NCBI GenBank assembly: GCA_035462375.1
Contig: DATHUJ010000057.1
Coordinates: forward strand, 1-64,000
Length of the DNA: 64,000 bases
Reading direction: 5' to 3'
Source: DASTQL01 sp035462375
GTDB lineage: Bacteria > Actinomycetota > Actinomycetes > Jiangellales > Jiangellaceae
Position 1 is the first letter of the stretch, and every line of letters starts with the position of its first letter. The notes under the pieces are model-generated. The model was not told the origin of the DNA and did no database searches. It saw only the letters and a program-made list of their open reading frames with translations. Below, piece by piece: positions 1 through 6,833 of this stretch. The position numbers were made by a program, and so were the translations under genes.

Positions 1-42
1 GGGCCGGGCTGGGACTGAGGGGTCCGGTCCGGCCCGTTCCGC

Positions 43-897
43 TCACGCGGCAGTGGTGACGAAGTCCAGCAGCACCCGGGTGAAGCGGTCGGGGTCGTCC
101 AGGTGCGGGTAGTGGCCCGCCGACTCGAACACCTCCACGCGGCTGCCCGGGATCGACTGCGCTGCGAGGATGCCGTGCCGGAGCGGGATCAGCCGGTCCC
201 GGGCGCCCCAGACCAACAGCGTCGGCAGCTGCGCGACCAGCGACAGCCGGGGTACCGCGGTCACGGTCTGGCCACCCGGGTCGATCACCGAGCGGCTGGT
301 CGCCAGGAAGGCCCGCCGGGTCTCGGCGTCGGCCAGGGAGACGAAGCCCCGCCACCCCTCGGTCACGTCGGCCCGAGGCCGGATCCCCGCCCGGGCCAGC
401 CGCTGACCGACGGCCTCGGCCCGCTCACGCACCCACGTGGAGGCGAGGAGTGGCAGGACGAGCTCGGCACCAGGCAGCGTCGCCGCCCGTAGCGGCAGCC
501 CCACCTCGCGGCCGAGTCCGCCGCTGCTCACCAGGACGAGGCGGGCGACGCGGTCGGGGAAGAGGTAGGTGAACTGCAGGGCGATGCCGCCCCCGAGCGA
601 GTGCCCGACGAGGTCGACGCGCTCCACCCCGAGGTGGTCGAGCAGGTCCCGCAGGATCGCCGCGTGGGATCCGAGCGAGTAGTCGCCGACCGGCTTGGCC
701 GAGGTCCCGTGCCCCAGCAGGTCGGGGGCGATCACCCGCCGCTCGGAGGCGAGGTCGGCGACCAGGTGGGCCCAGCCGCGGTGCGAACCCAGCAGCCCGT
801 GCACGAAGACGAGCGGCGCACCGGCACCCTCGTCGAGGTAGCTGAGTCCGTCACCGTGCAGGACGACGGTCGAGCACTCCACCGGAGCGACCATCAC
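43..897 (-). CDS. Alpha/beta-fold hydrolase
   Basis: Cytoplasmic alpha/beta hydrolase of 284 residues, substrate unknown. The catalytic set is complete: oxyanion-side HG at about 33-34, nucleophile elbow GHSLGG with Ser100, an acid in GARDRL (Asp234) and His262 in AGHYPH. These match the HPD/MhpC-like group of C-C hydrolases, esterases and haloperoxidases, but sequence alone does not choose a substrate. The start is GTG at 897, directly followed by an ATG at 894 that is also possible. No Shine-Dalgarno sequence precedes it. A perfect palindrome (904-927) overlaps a TAGGTT box just upstream, so the gene is probably repressed by a dimeric regulator and its mRNA may be leaderless. The next gene upstream on the same strand ends in a strong hairpin, so this gene seems to be its own transcription unit. 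Confidence 0.88.
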   Translation of the reverse strand: MMVAPVECSTVVLHGDGLSYLDEGAGAPLVFVHGLLGSHRGWAHLVADLASERRVIAPDLLGHGTSAKPVGDYSLGSHAAILRDLLDHLGVERVDLVGHSLGGGIALQFTYLFPDRVARLVLVSSGGLGREVGLPLRAATLPGAELVLPLLASTWVRERAEAVGQRLARAGIRPRADVTEGWRGFVSLADAETRRAFLATSRSVIDPGGQTVTAVPRLSLVAQLPTLLVWGARDRLIPLRHGILAAQSIPGSRVEVFESAGHYPHLDDPDRFTRVLLDFVTTAA

Positions 898-903
898 CGG
901 ATG

Positions 904-927
904 GTAACCTACGGAGCCGTAGGTTAC
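904..927. promoter_or_regulatory. Perfect 11-bp inverted repeat, putative operator
   Basis: Arms GTAACCTACGG (904-914) and its exact complement (917-927) are separated by two bases. On the minus strand the distal arm contains TAGGTT, a plausible -10 box ending 8 bases before the GTG start of the alpha/beta hydrolase. The geometry fits a TetR-type operator that covers the promoter. The cognate regulator is not identifiable from this window. Confidence 0.6.
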
Positions 928-931
928 GCGA

Positions 932-988
932 TGATCATGGAAGGATCGCCCCTGCGAGCGCCGCAGGAGGGCGATCCTTCCATGATCA
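932..988 (-). terminator. Strong hairpin, putative terminator
   Basis: Two 20-base arms, 932-951 and 969-988, are perfectly complementary. The 17-base loop contains a further 5-bp stem (952-956 with 962-966). The right arm includes the stop codon (986-988) of the minus-strand hydrolase that ends here. There is no T tract, as is common in GC-rich actinobacterial terminators. It separates this gene from the promoter of the next minus-strand gene. Confidence 0.6.
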
Positions 989-1825
989 CCGGGCCGCCGG
1001 CGCCTCGAGCGTCCGGAGGACCTCCAGCAGCCGCGGCCACGCCGCCGACCGGGGGTCCACCAGCCCGAAGTGCTCCACGCCGGCCAGCACCTCGACCCGG
1101 GCGCCCGTCGCCCGCCCGTACGCCTCCGAAATCGACGGCGGCACCTGCGCGTCGTCGGTCCCGTGCAGGACCATCACCGGTACGGACGGCGCGGGCAGCC
1201 GCAGCGGGTCCACGGCGGCATAGCGGTCCGGGGCCTCGGCTGGGGAGCCGCCCAGCAACGCCGTGACCGCCCCGCCGTCCAGGCCCAGCCGCCAGGCCGT
1301 CCCGAGGTCGGCGACCGGCGCCAGCGCCACGACACCCGCGAGCCCCGGCGGCCGTACGGACGGGGTGGCCGCGGCCCAGAGCGCGAGCTGGCCCCCTGCG
1401 GAGTGACCCAGGAGCACCGGGGTCCCGACATCGACGGCACCCGGAGCCACCGCCTCGACCAGGTCCGGCAGGGAACGCAGGGCAGTGGCCACGTCGTCGA
1501 AGGTCCCGGGCCAGCCGCCCCCGGGCTGGCCGGTCCGGGGGTACTCCGGCGTCGCCACCGCCCACCCCTCGGCGGCCAGGCCGTCCGCGAGCGGGCGCGT
1601 GTGGATGCGGTCGTACTCCGCCCGCCAGAACCCCCCGTGCAGCAGCACCACCAACCGGGAGGGGGCGTCGCCGGGGGCTCGTACGGGGAGTCGCAGGTCG
1701 ACCACGGACTCCGCGGAGCGGCCGTACCGCAGGACGGCGTCGGGCGGAGCGGCGGCGCGGGCGAGTACCTCCCGCGGGTCGGGCCGGGAAGCGGGGTGGG
1801 GGTCGGGCACCGGAGTCGCGGACAT
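986..1825 (-). CDS. Alpha/beta hydrolase, kynurenine formamidase-like
   Basis: Alpha/beta hydrolase of 279 residues. HGGFW at 63-67 is the oxyanion motif typical of kynurenine formamidases and related carboxylesterases. The nucleophile is Ser142 in GHSAGG, followed by Asp in HGTDDAQVP and His in GVEHFG near the C-terminus. Kynurenine formamidase (tryptophan degradation) is one possibility, but no other kyn gene is nearby, so a generic esterase/amidase call is safer. I chose the ATG at 1825; a GTG at 1828 is directly adjacent. It is divergent from the DUF4177-RidA operon, only about 33 bases away, so the promoters probably share that gap. Its 3' end forms part of a strong hairpin. Confidence 0.85.
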   Translation of the reverse strand: MSATPVPDPHPASRPDPREVLARAAAPPDAVLRYGRSAESVVDLRLPVRAPGDAPSRLVVLLHGGFWRAEYDRIHTRPLADGLAAEGWAVATPEYPRTGQPGGGWPGTFDDVATALRSLPDLVEAVAPGAVDVGTPVLLGHSAGGQLALWAAATPSVRPPGLAGVVALAPVADLGTAWRLGLDGGAVTALLGGSPAEAPDRYAAVDPLRLPAPSVPVMVLHGTDDAQVPPSISEAYGRATGARVEVLAGVEHFGLVDPRSAAWPRLLEVLRTLEAPAAR

Positions 1826-1845
1826 CACCGGCCATCCAAGACCAC

Positions 1846-1851
1846 TACGCT
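1846..1851 (+). promoter_or_regulatory. Putative -10 box of a leaderless mRNA (DUF4177-RidA operon)
   Basis: TACGCT lies 7 bases before the ATG at 1859, and no Shine-Dalgarno sequence precedes that ATG. This spacing puts the transcription start at or next to the start codon. Confidence 0.5.
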
Positions 1852-1858
1852 CCCGCGC

Positions 1859-2014
1859 ATGGCCAAGTGGGAGTACGCGACCGTGCCGTTGCTCGTGCAC
1901 GCGACCAAGCAGATCCTCGACACCTGGGGCGAGGACGGGTGGGAGCTCGTTCAGGTCGTCCCGGGCCCCAACCCGGAGAGCATGGTGGCCTACCTGAAGC
2001 GGGAGCGGTCCTGA
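1859..2014 (+). CDS. Small DUF4177 family protein
   Basis: A 51-residue acidic/aromatic protein. The pattern KWEYATVPLL, then WGEDGWELVQVVP, then VAYLKR is characteristic of the DUF4177 family, whose function is unknown. An equivalent small gene precedes the RidA homologue in M. tuberculosis (Rv3678A next to Rv3678c), which supports it as a real conserved gene. Its TGA overlaps the ATG of the RidA gene (ATGA), so the two are translationally coupled. It appears leaderless, with TACGCT 7 bases upstream. Confidence 0.85.
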   Translation: MAKWEYATVPLLVHATKQILDTWGEDGWELVQVVPGPNPESMVAYLKRERS

Positions 2015-2475
2015 TGACCCCCGAGGACCGGCTGGCCCAGCTCGGGCTCGACGTGCCCGAGGTGGCCGCGCCGGTCGCCGCCTACGTCCCCGCCGTGCGC
2101 ACCGGTTCGTACGTCTACACGTCGGGCCAGCTCCCGCTGCGCGACGGCGACCTCGTCCGTACGGGCAAGGTGGGCGCCGACGTCAGCCCGGAGGAGGCGG
2201 CCGAGTGCGCCCAGCAGTGCGCGCTCAACGCCCTGGCGGCGGTGCGCTCGGTCGTGGGCGACCTCTCGGCGGTGACCCGGGTGGTCAAGGTGGTCGGCTT
2301 CGTCGCCTCGGCACCCGGCTTCTCCGGCCAGCCGCAGGTCGTCAACGGCGCGAGCCACCTGCTCGGCGAGGTCTTCGGCGACATCGGGCAGCACGCCCGC
2401 AGCGCGGTGGGCGTCGCGGTCCTGCCGCTCGACGCCCCGGTCGAGGTGGAGCTCGTCGTCGAGGTGGGGACCTGA
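2014..2475 (+). CDS. RidA family enamine/imine deaminase
   Basis: A 153-residue RidA/YjgF/YER057c/UK114 family protein. RidA hydrolyses reactive enamine/imine intermediates made by PLP enzymes. The C-terminal signature HARSAVGVAVLP carries the conserved substrate-carboxylate arginine of active RidA proteins, and GSYVYTSGQLP marks the N-terminal part. It belongs to the longer subgroup found in actinobacteria (Rv3678c-like). It is coupled by ATGA to the DUF4177 gene and overlaps the NUDIX gene behind it, so all four genes up to 4105 look like one operon. Confidence 0.92.
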   Translation: MTPEDRLAQLGLDVPEVAAPVAAYVPAVRTGSYVYTSGQLPLRDGDLVRTGKVGADVSPEEAAECAQQCALNALAAVRSVVGDLSAVTRVVKVVGFVASAPGFSGQPQVVNGASHLLGEVFGDIGQHARSAVGVAVLPLDAPVEVELVVEVGT

Positions 2476-3341
2476 CTTCCGCCCGGACCCTCCCCGACGC
2501 CCTGGCGGCCCGGGCCCGGGCCTTCACCGCCGCGCCCTGGGCCCCGGTTCCCGCCCGCCCCGCGTCCACCGTGGTGCTGATGCGGGACTCGCCGTCCGGC
2601 CTGGAGGCGTACGTGCTGCGGCGGCGGGCCTCGATGGCCTTCGCCGCCGGGATGCACGCCTTCCCCGGTGGGGGCGTCGATCCCCGTGACACCGAGCACC
2701 CCCTCGAGTCCTGGGCCGGCCCGTCGGCGGAGGAGTGGGGAGCGCGGCTGGGGTGCGACGCCGCAGCCGCGAGAGGCTTCGTGTGCGCCGCCGTACGGGA
2801 GACCTTCGAGGAGTCGGGGGTGCTCCTGGCCGCTGCGCCGGAGGGCCGGGGCGCGGTGGTCGACTCATCCGGGCCCGGCTGGGAGGAGGCGCGCCGCGGA
2901 CTGGTCGACCGCAGGCTCGCGCTCACCGACCTCCTCGACGACCGTGGCCTCGTGCTGCGCTCGGACCTGCTCGCCGCCTGGGCGCACTGGGTCACCCCGC
3001 GCTTCGAGGAGCGGAGGTACGACACCTGGTTCTTCCTCGCCATGGTGCCACCGGGCCAGGAGCCGCGCGACGTCTCGGGCGAGGCCGACCGGACCGCGTG
3101 GACCCGCCCGGCCGACGCGGTCGCGGCTGCCCGGGCCGGTGACCTGGCCATGCTCCCTCCGACCTGGGCGACCCTGGAGGAGCTCGCCGGCTTCGCGTCC
3201 GCTCAGGAGGCCTTCGCCGCCGCGGCCGCGAGGGGCCTGCCCGAGATCACGCCCGGCTGGGTGGACCTCGGCGAGGAGGTACGGGTGCTGGTGCCCGGGG
3301 ACCCTGGCTTCCCCGGCGATGACCCGGGGGAGCGGCGGTGA
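2472..3341 (+). CDS. NUDIX hydrolase domain protein
   Basis: NUDIX-fold protein of about 289 residues with the core RETFEESGV of the NUDIX box and a long insertion between the AFPGGGVDP strand and the catalytic helix. Such proteins hydrolyse nucleoside diphosphate-X compounds; the substrate is unknown. The reading frame has no ATG, GTG or TTG between the preceding gene's interior and residue 34. The best start is therefore a CTG at 2472, which forms a CTGA overlap with the RidA stop and follows a purine-rich GAGGTGGGGA. The true N-terminus is uncertain. Downstream it overlaps the metallo-beta-lactamase gene by GTGA. Confidence 0.8.
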   Translation: MTSARTLPDALAARARAFTAAPWAPVPARPASTVVLMRDSPSGLEAYVLRRRASMAFAAGMHAFPGGGVDPRDTEHPLESWAGPSAEEWGARLGCDAAAARGFVCAAVRETFEESGVLLAAAPEGRGAVVDSSGPGWEEARRGLVDRRLALTDLLDDRGLVLRSDLLAAWAHWVTPRFEERRYDTWFFLAMVPPGQEPRDVSGEADRTAWTRPADAVAAARAGDLAMLPPTWATLEELAGFASAQEAFAAAAARGLPEITPGWVDLGEEVRVLVPGDPGFPGDDPGERR

Positions 3342-4105
3342 ACACGTCCGGTCTCCTGCCGTCGTGGTGCCGGCTCGTCCGGGCCGACAACCCCTCGCCG
3401 ATGACCCTCGAGGGCACGAACACCTATCTGCTCCGGGTGCGCGACGGCACCGTCGTGGTGGACCCGGGCCCGTTGCTCGACGAGCACCTGGAGCGGGTGG
3501 CCGCCGAGGCGGGTTCGGTCGTGCTGACGCTGCTCACGCACGGACACCCGGACCATGCCGAGGGGTCGGGACGCTTCCGGGAGATCACGGGGGCCCCGGT
3601 CGCCGCCCGGGACCCGGCGCTGTGCATCGACACGGCACCGCTGGACCGGGACGGGGCGCGGGTCGGGGTCGAGGACCTGGACCTCCGGGTGCTGCACACG
3701 CCCGGGCACACCGCGGACTCGGTCAGCTTCCTCGTGGCCGAGCCCGGCGAGCCCGGCGTCCTGACAGGCGACACCGTTCTGGGTCGGGGGACGACCGTCG
3801 TGGCACACCCGGACGGCGCCCTCGCTCCGTACCTCGACTCGCTCGGGCGGCTGCGCGACCTGGGGCCCACCCGGCTGCTGCCGGGGCACGGCCCGGTCCG
3901 CGACGACGCCGCCGCGGTGGCCCAGGACTACCTCAACCACCGGGTCCAGCGGCTCGAGGAGGTCCGGGCCGCGCTGGCCGGCGGTGCCCGGACCGCTCGT
4001 GAGGTCGTCGAGGTCGTGTACGCGAAGGTGGACCAGGCCCTGTGGGACGCCGCCGAGCTGTCCGTGCGGGCACAGCTGGAGTACCTGGGCCGCGACGAGC
4101 CCTGA
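3338..4105 (+). CDS. Metallo-beta-lactamase fold hydrolase
   Basis: A 255-residue metallo-beta-lactamase superfamily hydrolase of the glyoxalase-II/LACTB2-like type and the positional homologue of Rv3677c. The metal-binding motif HGHPDHAEG follows strand LTLLT, and HTPGHTADS, GDTVLGRG and LPGHGP supply the remaining ligands and second-shell residues. A C-terminal winged-helix-like region (AREVVEVVYAKVD...) is typical of LACTB2-like proteins. The natural substrate is unknown. The GTG start overlaps the NUDIX stop by GTGA. The gene ends 11 bases from the convergent small gene. Confidence 0.9.
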   Translation: MNTSGLLPSWCRLVRADNPSPMTLEGTNTYLLRVRDGTVVVDPGPLLDEHLERVAAEAGSVVLTLLTHGHPDHAEGSGRFREITGAPVAARDPALCIDTAPLDRDGARVGVEDLDLRVLHTPGHTADSVSFLVAEPGEPGVLTGDTVLGRGTTVVAHPDGALAPYLDSLGRLRDLGPTRLLPGHGPVRDDAAAVAQDYLNHRVQRLEEVRAALAGGARTAREVVEVVYAKVDQALWDAAELSVRAQLEYLGRDEP

Positions 4106-4116
4106 GGTCGGGCGGG

Positions 4117-4356
4117 TCAGCCGGTGCCGCCGCCCCGCCGGACCAGCCGGGCGGCGTCCTGCGCGCGCAGGATCGCCCGGATCGGGCCGGCCTCCTCGTC
4201 GCCGTGCCGCTCCAGGACGGCCTCGAGCTCCGACCGGTCGGACGGCGTGCCGAAGTCGGCGAGCTGGCGCTCGAGGCCTTGGTACCGACGCCGGGCGTCA
4301 CGAGCGTCGACGAGCCGGCCGAGCAAGGCGTGGGGTCGGGGATGCTGCAGTGGCAT
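4117..4356 (-). CDS. Small conserved-type hypothetical protein
   Basis: A 79-residue protein rich in Arg, Leu and Glu, largely helical: an N-terminal RLVDARDARRRYQGLE segment, then DRSELEAVLERHGDEE and a C-terminal helix AGPIRAILRAQDAARLV. There is no membrane segment and no known domain that I recognise. The ATG at 4356 is preceded by AAGGA at good spacing, which favours this start over the much longer open frame. Small proteins of this composition occur next to Crp in related actinobacteria (recollection, not tested). Function unknown. Confidence 0.6.
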   Translation of the reverse strand: MPLQHPRPHALLGRLVDARDARRRYQGLERQLADFGTPSDRSELEAVLERHGDEEAGPIRAILRAQDAARLVRRGGGTG

Positions 4357-4593
4357 ATCGGATCCTTCGGGTGCTGGGGAGTGCCGTCCCGACGACCGGT
4401 CCGGCGGGGTCCAGCCTGCCCGCGCGGGGGCGCGATGCCAGCCCGCCGGGACGTGACGTCCATCGCGTCCGGGCGAGGTAGGCGGAGATCGCGACCGCCA
4501 TGTGTGCGACGTCACGGCTCCACTGGTTGCGCGGAGGTGTTCCCGTGCGACGGCGGTGTTGCGACGGCCGGGGAGCCCGCGAGGCGGCGGCGC

Positions 4594-5268
4594 TCAGCGC
4601 GCCCGGCGCCGCAGCCGCTCCAGGTCGAGGATGACGACCGAACGCTGCTCCAGCCGCAGCCAGCCACGGCCGGCGAAGTCGGCGAGCGCCTTGTTGACGG
4701 TCTCGCGCGATGCTCCGACGAGCTGGGCGAGCTCTTCCTGAGTGAGGTCGTGCACGACCCGTACGCCCTCATCGGACGGCACACCGAAGCGGGCCGACAG
4801 GTCGAGCAGGGCCTTGGCCACCCGGCCGGGAACGTCGGAGAAGACCAGGTCCGCCAAGGTGTCGTTGGAACGGCGCAGGCGCTGGCCGAGCTGCAGCAGC
4901 AGGCCGCGCGCGACCTCGGGGCGCCCGGTGAGCCAGGTGAGCATGTCCTCGTTGGCGAGGCTCAGCAGCACCGTGTCGGTCACGGCCGTGACGGTGGCCG
5001 AGCGGGGCCCGGGGTCGAAGAGCGAGAGCTCACCGAACATCTGACCCGGACCGAGGATCGCCAGCAGGTTCTCGCGGCCGTCGCTCGAGGTCCGCCCGAG
5101 CTTGACCTTGCCCTCGATGACGACGAAGACACGGTCGCCGGTGTCGCCCTCGCGGAAGAGGACCTCGCCGCGGCCGAGCCGGACCTCCATCATCGACGCC
5201 CGCAGCGCCGCGGCGGCCTCGTCGTCGAGCTCGCGGAACAGCGGCGCGCTGCGCAGCACGTCGTCCAC
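4594..5268 (-). CDS. crp: Crp/Fnr family transcriptional regulator
   Basis: A 224-residue cAMP receptor protein homologue, the same length as M. tuberculosis Rv3676. The N-terminal cyclic nucleotide domain holds the phosphate-binding cassette FGELSLFDPGPRSATV with its Glu and Arg. The C-terminal winged helix carries LTQEELAQLVGASRETVNK as the recognition element. It should act as a global cAMP-responsive regulator (GlxR/Crp type). I chose the GTG at 5268 because AGGAGG lies 5-6 bases upstream; the open frame runs further 5' without support. It is divergent from nth. Confidence 0.95.
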   Translation of the reverse strand: MDDVLRSAPLFRELDDEAAAALRASMMEVRLGRGEVLFREGDTGDRVFVVIEGKVKLGRTSSDGRENLLAILGPGQMFGELSLFDPGPRSATVTAVTDTVLLSLANEDMLTWLTGRPEVARGLLLQLGQRLRRSNDTLADLVFSDVPGRVAKALLDLSARFGVPSDEGVRVVHDLTQEELAQLVGASRETVNKALADFAGRGWLRLEQRSVVILDLERLRRRAR

Positions 5269-5382
5269 TGGAGGCCTCCTCGGCTGCCCGGGCGGCCGGC
5301 CCGCCCGTGGTGTCACGGCTCACATTGTGCTCCGGCAGCATTGTGGCGGATCATGCGCCGCGCCACCGCACGGGGCGGAACG

Positions 5383-5388
5383 TAGGCT
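5383..5388 (+). promoter_or_regulatory. Putative -10 box of a leaderless mRNA (nth)
   Basis: TAGGCT ends 6 bases before the GTG at 5395 and no ribosome binding site is present. This supports 5395 rather than the GTG at 5389 as the start of nth. Confidence 0.5.
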
Positions 5389-5394
5389 GTGCCG

Positions 5395-6105
5395 GTGCCC
5401 GCCCGCCCCCGTGCCGACGAGTCGCGCCTGGCCCTCGTCCGACGCGCGCGCCGGATGAACCGCGAGCTGGGCCTGCTCTACCCCGACGCCCACTGCGAAC
5501 TCGACTTCCGCACGCCGTTCGAGCTGCTCGTCGCCACCGTGCTGTCGGCGCAGACGACCGACAAGCGGGTCAACCTGGTCACGCCCGTGCTCTTCGCGGC
5601 CTACCCGACCCCGGCGGCGCTGGCGGCGGCGGACCGCGAGGACGTCGAGCGGATCATCCAGTCGACCGGCTTCTTCCGGGCCAAGACCCAGGCGATCGTC
5701 GGGCTGTCCCAGGCCATCGTTGAGCGCTTCGGCGGCGAGGTGCCCGGCCGCCTGCGCGACCTCGTCACCCTGCCCGGTGTGGGTCGCAAGACGGCCAACG
5801 TGGTGCTGGGCAACGCGTTCGGCGTTCCAGGCATCACGGTCGACACCCACTTCGGCCGGCTGGTGCGACGCTTCGGCTGGACCGCCGAGAGCGAGCCCGA
5901 CACGGTCGAGGCCGAGGTCGGTGCGCTGTTCCCCCGACGCGACTGGGTGCTCCTGTCGCACCGCGTCATCTGGCACGGGCGCCGGCGCTGCCACGCCCGG
6001 CGCCCCGCCTGCGGCGCCTGCCCACTGGCGCCGCTGTGCCCGTCGTACGGCGAGGGGCCGACCGACCCGGCCACGGCCGCCAAGCTGGTGCGGGACGTGG
6101 CGTGA
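5395..6105 (+). CDS. nth: Endonuclease III
   Basis: DNA glycosylase/AP lyase of 236 residues that removes oxidised pyrimidines in base excision repair. The helix-hairpin-helix LPGVGRKTANVVLG contains the catalytic lysine, and VDTHFGRL contains the catalytic aspartate. The C-terminus has the cysteine ladder C-x6-C-x2-C-x5-C (CHARRPACGACPLAPLC) that binds the [4Fe-4S] cluster. The GTG at 5395 follows a TAGGCT box by 6 bases, which suggests leaderless translation. Its stop overlaps the GTG of the next NUDIX gene (GTGA). The nth-NUDIX-marP order matches Rv3674c-Rv3672c-Rv3671c. Confidence 0.95.
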   Translation: MPARPRADESRLALVRRARRMNRELGLLYPDAHCELDFRTPFELLVATVLSAQTTDKRVNLVTPVLFAAYPTPAALAAADREDVERIIQSTGFFRAKTQAIVGLSQAIVERFGGEVPGRLRDLVTLPGVGRKTANVVLGNAFGVPGITVDTHFGRLVRRFGWTAESEPDTVEAEVGALFPRRDWVLLSHRVIWHGRRRCHARRPACGACPLAPLCPSYGEGPTDPATAAKLVRDVA

Positions 6106-6833
6106 CCCCCCGCACGTCGGAGCAGCACGACCTGCCGGAGTGGATGCGACCGATCGCCGAGGCGGCGGCGGGGGTCAGACCGGAGGAGCTCTCGGCGTTC
6201 GTGCCGCCGGAGTCGGGCGGCCGGCGCTCGGCCGTGCTGATGCTCTTCGGCGAGTCCGAGCGGGCGGGACGGTCGGTGCCCGACCTGCTGATCATCGAGC
6301 GGGCGCACGACATGCGTAGCCACGCCGGCCAGCCCGCCTTCCCCGGAGGCGCTGTCGACCCCGGTGACGAGGGCCCGGTCGGCGCCGCCCTGCGCGAGGC
6401 GGCCGAGGAGACGGGGGTGGACCCGGCCGGCGTCCACGTCGTCGGGACGCTGCCGGACCTCTGGCTGCCGCCGAGCAGCTTCGTCGTCACCCCGGTCCTG
6501 GCCTGGTGGCGGGAGCCCGGCCCCGTGTCGGTCGTGGACCCGGCGGAGGTCGCGTCCGTGCACCGGGTCGCACTCGACGACCTGCTGCACCCGGAGAACC
6601 GCCTGCGGGTACGGCACCCGTCCGGCCACGAGGGGCCCGCATTCCGCGTGCACGGCCTGCTCGTCTGGGGCTTCACCGCCGGCCTGCTCTCCCGCTTGCT
6701 GGAGGTGGCCGGCCTCGAGCGCCCGTGGGACCGTACGCGCGTGGAGGACCTGCCCGCCGACCTGCTGAGGATGGCGATGCGCTCGGCGGCGCACCCCGGG
6801 CTCCTCCGGGACGGCCAGGAGGGGCCGGCGTGA
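6102..6833 (+). CDS. NUDIX hydrolase, probable CoA pyrophosphatase
   Basis: A 243-residue NUDIX protein of the NudL/YeaB (CoA diphosphatase) group. The NUDIX box reads GGAVDPGDEGPVGAALREAAEETGV across about 82-106 and is preceded by SHAGQPAFPGGA, the UPF0035-type signature that marks CoA pyrophosphatases. The predicted reaction is CoA to 3',5'-ADP and 4'-phosphopantetheine. It is coupled by GTGA overlaps on both sides, to nth and to the MarP gene, so the three are one operon. Positional homologue of Rv3672c. Confidence 0.9.
   Translation: MTPRTSEQHDLPEWMRPIAEAAAGVRPEELSAFVPPESGGRRSAVLMLFGESERAGRSVPDLLIIERAHDMRSHAGQPAFPGGAVDPGDEGPVGAALREAAEETGVDPAGVHVVGTLPDLWLPPSSFVVTPVLAWWREPGPVSVVDPAEVASVHRVALDDLLHPENRLRVRHPSGHEGPAFRVHGLLVWGFTAGLLSRLLEVAGLERPWDRTRVEDLPADLLRMAMRSAAHPGLLRDGQEGPA

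Noticed and set aside
5305..5345. Possible Crp/GlxR site (TGTCACGGCTCACA) between crp and nth
   Set aside because: The half-sites are 14 rather than 16 bases from end to end and one half deviates; I cannot separate it from chance.
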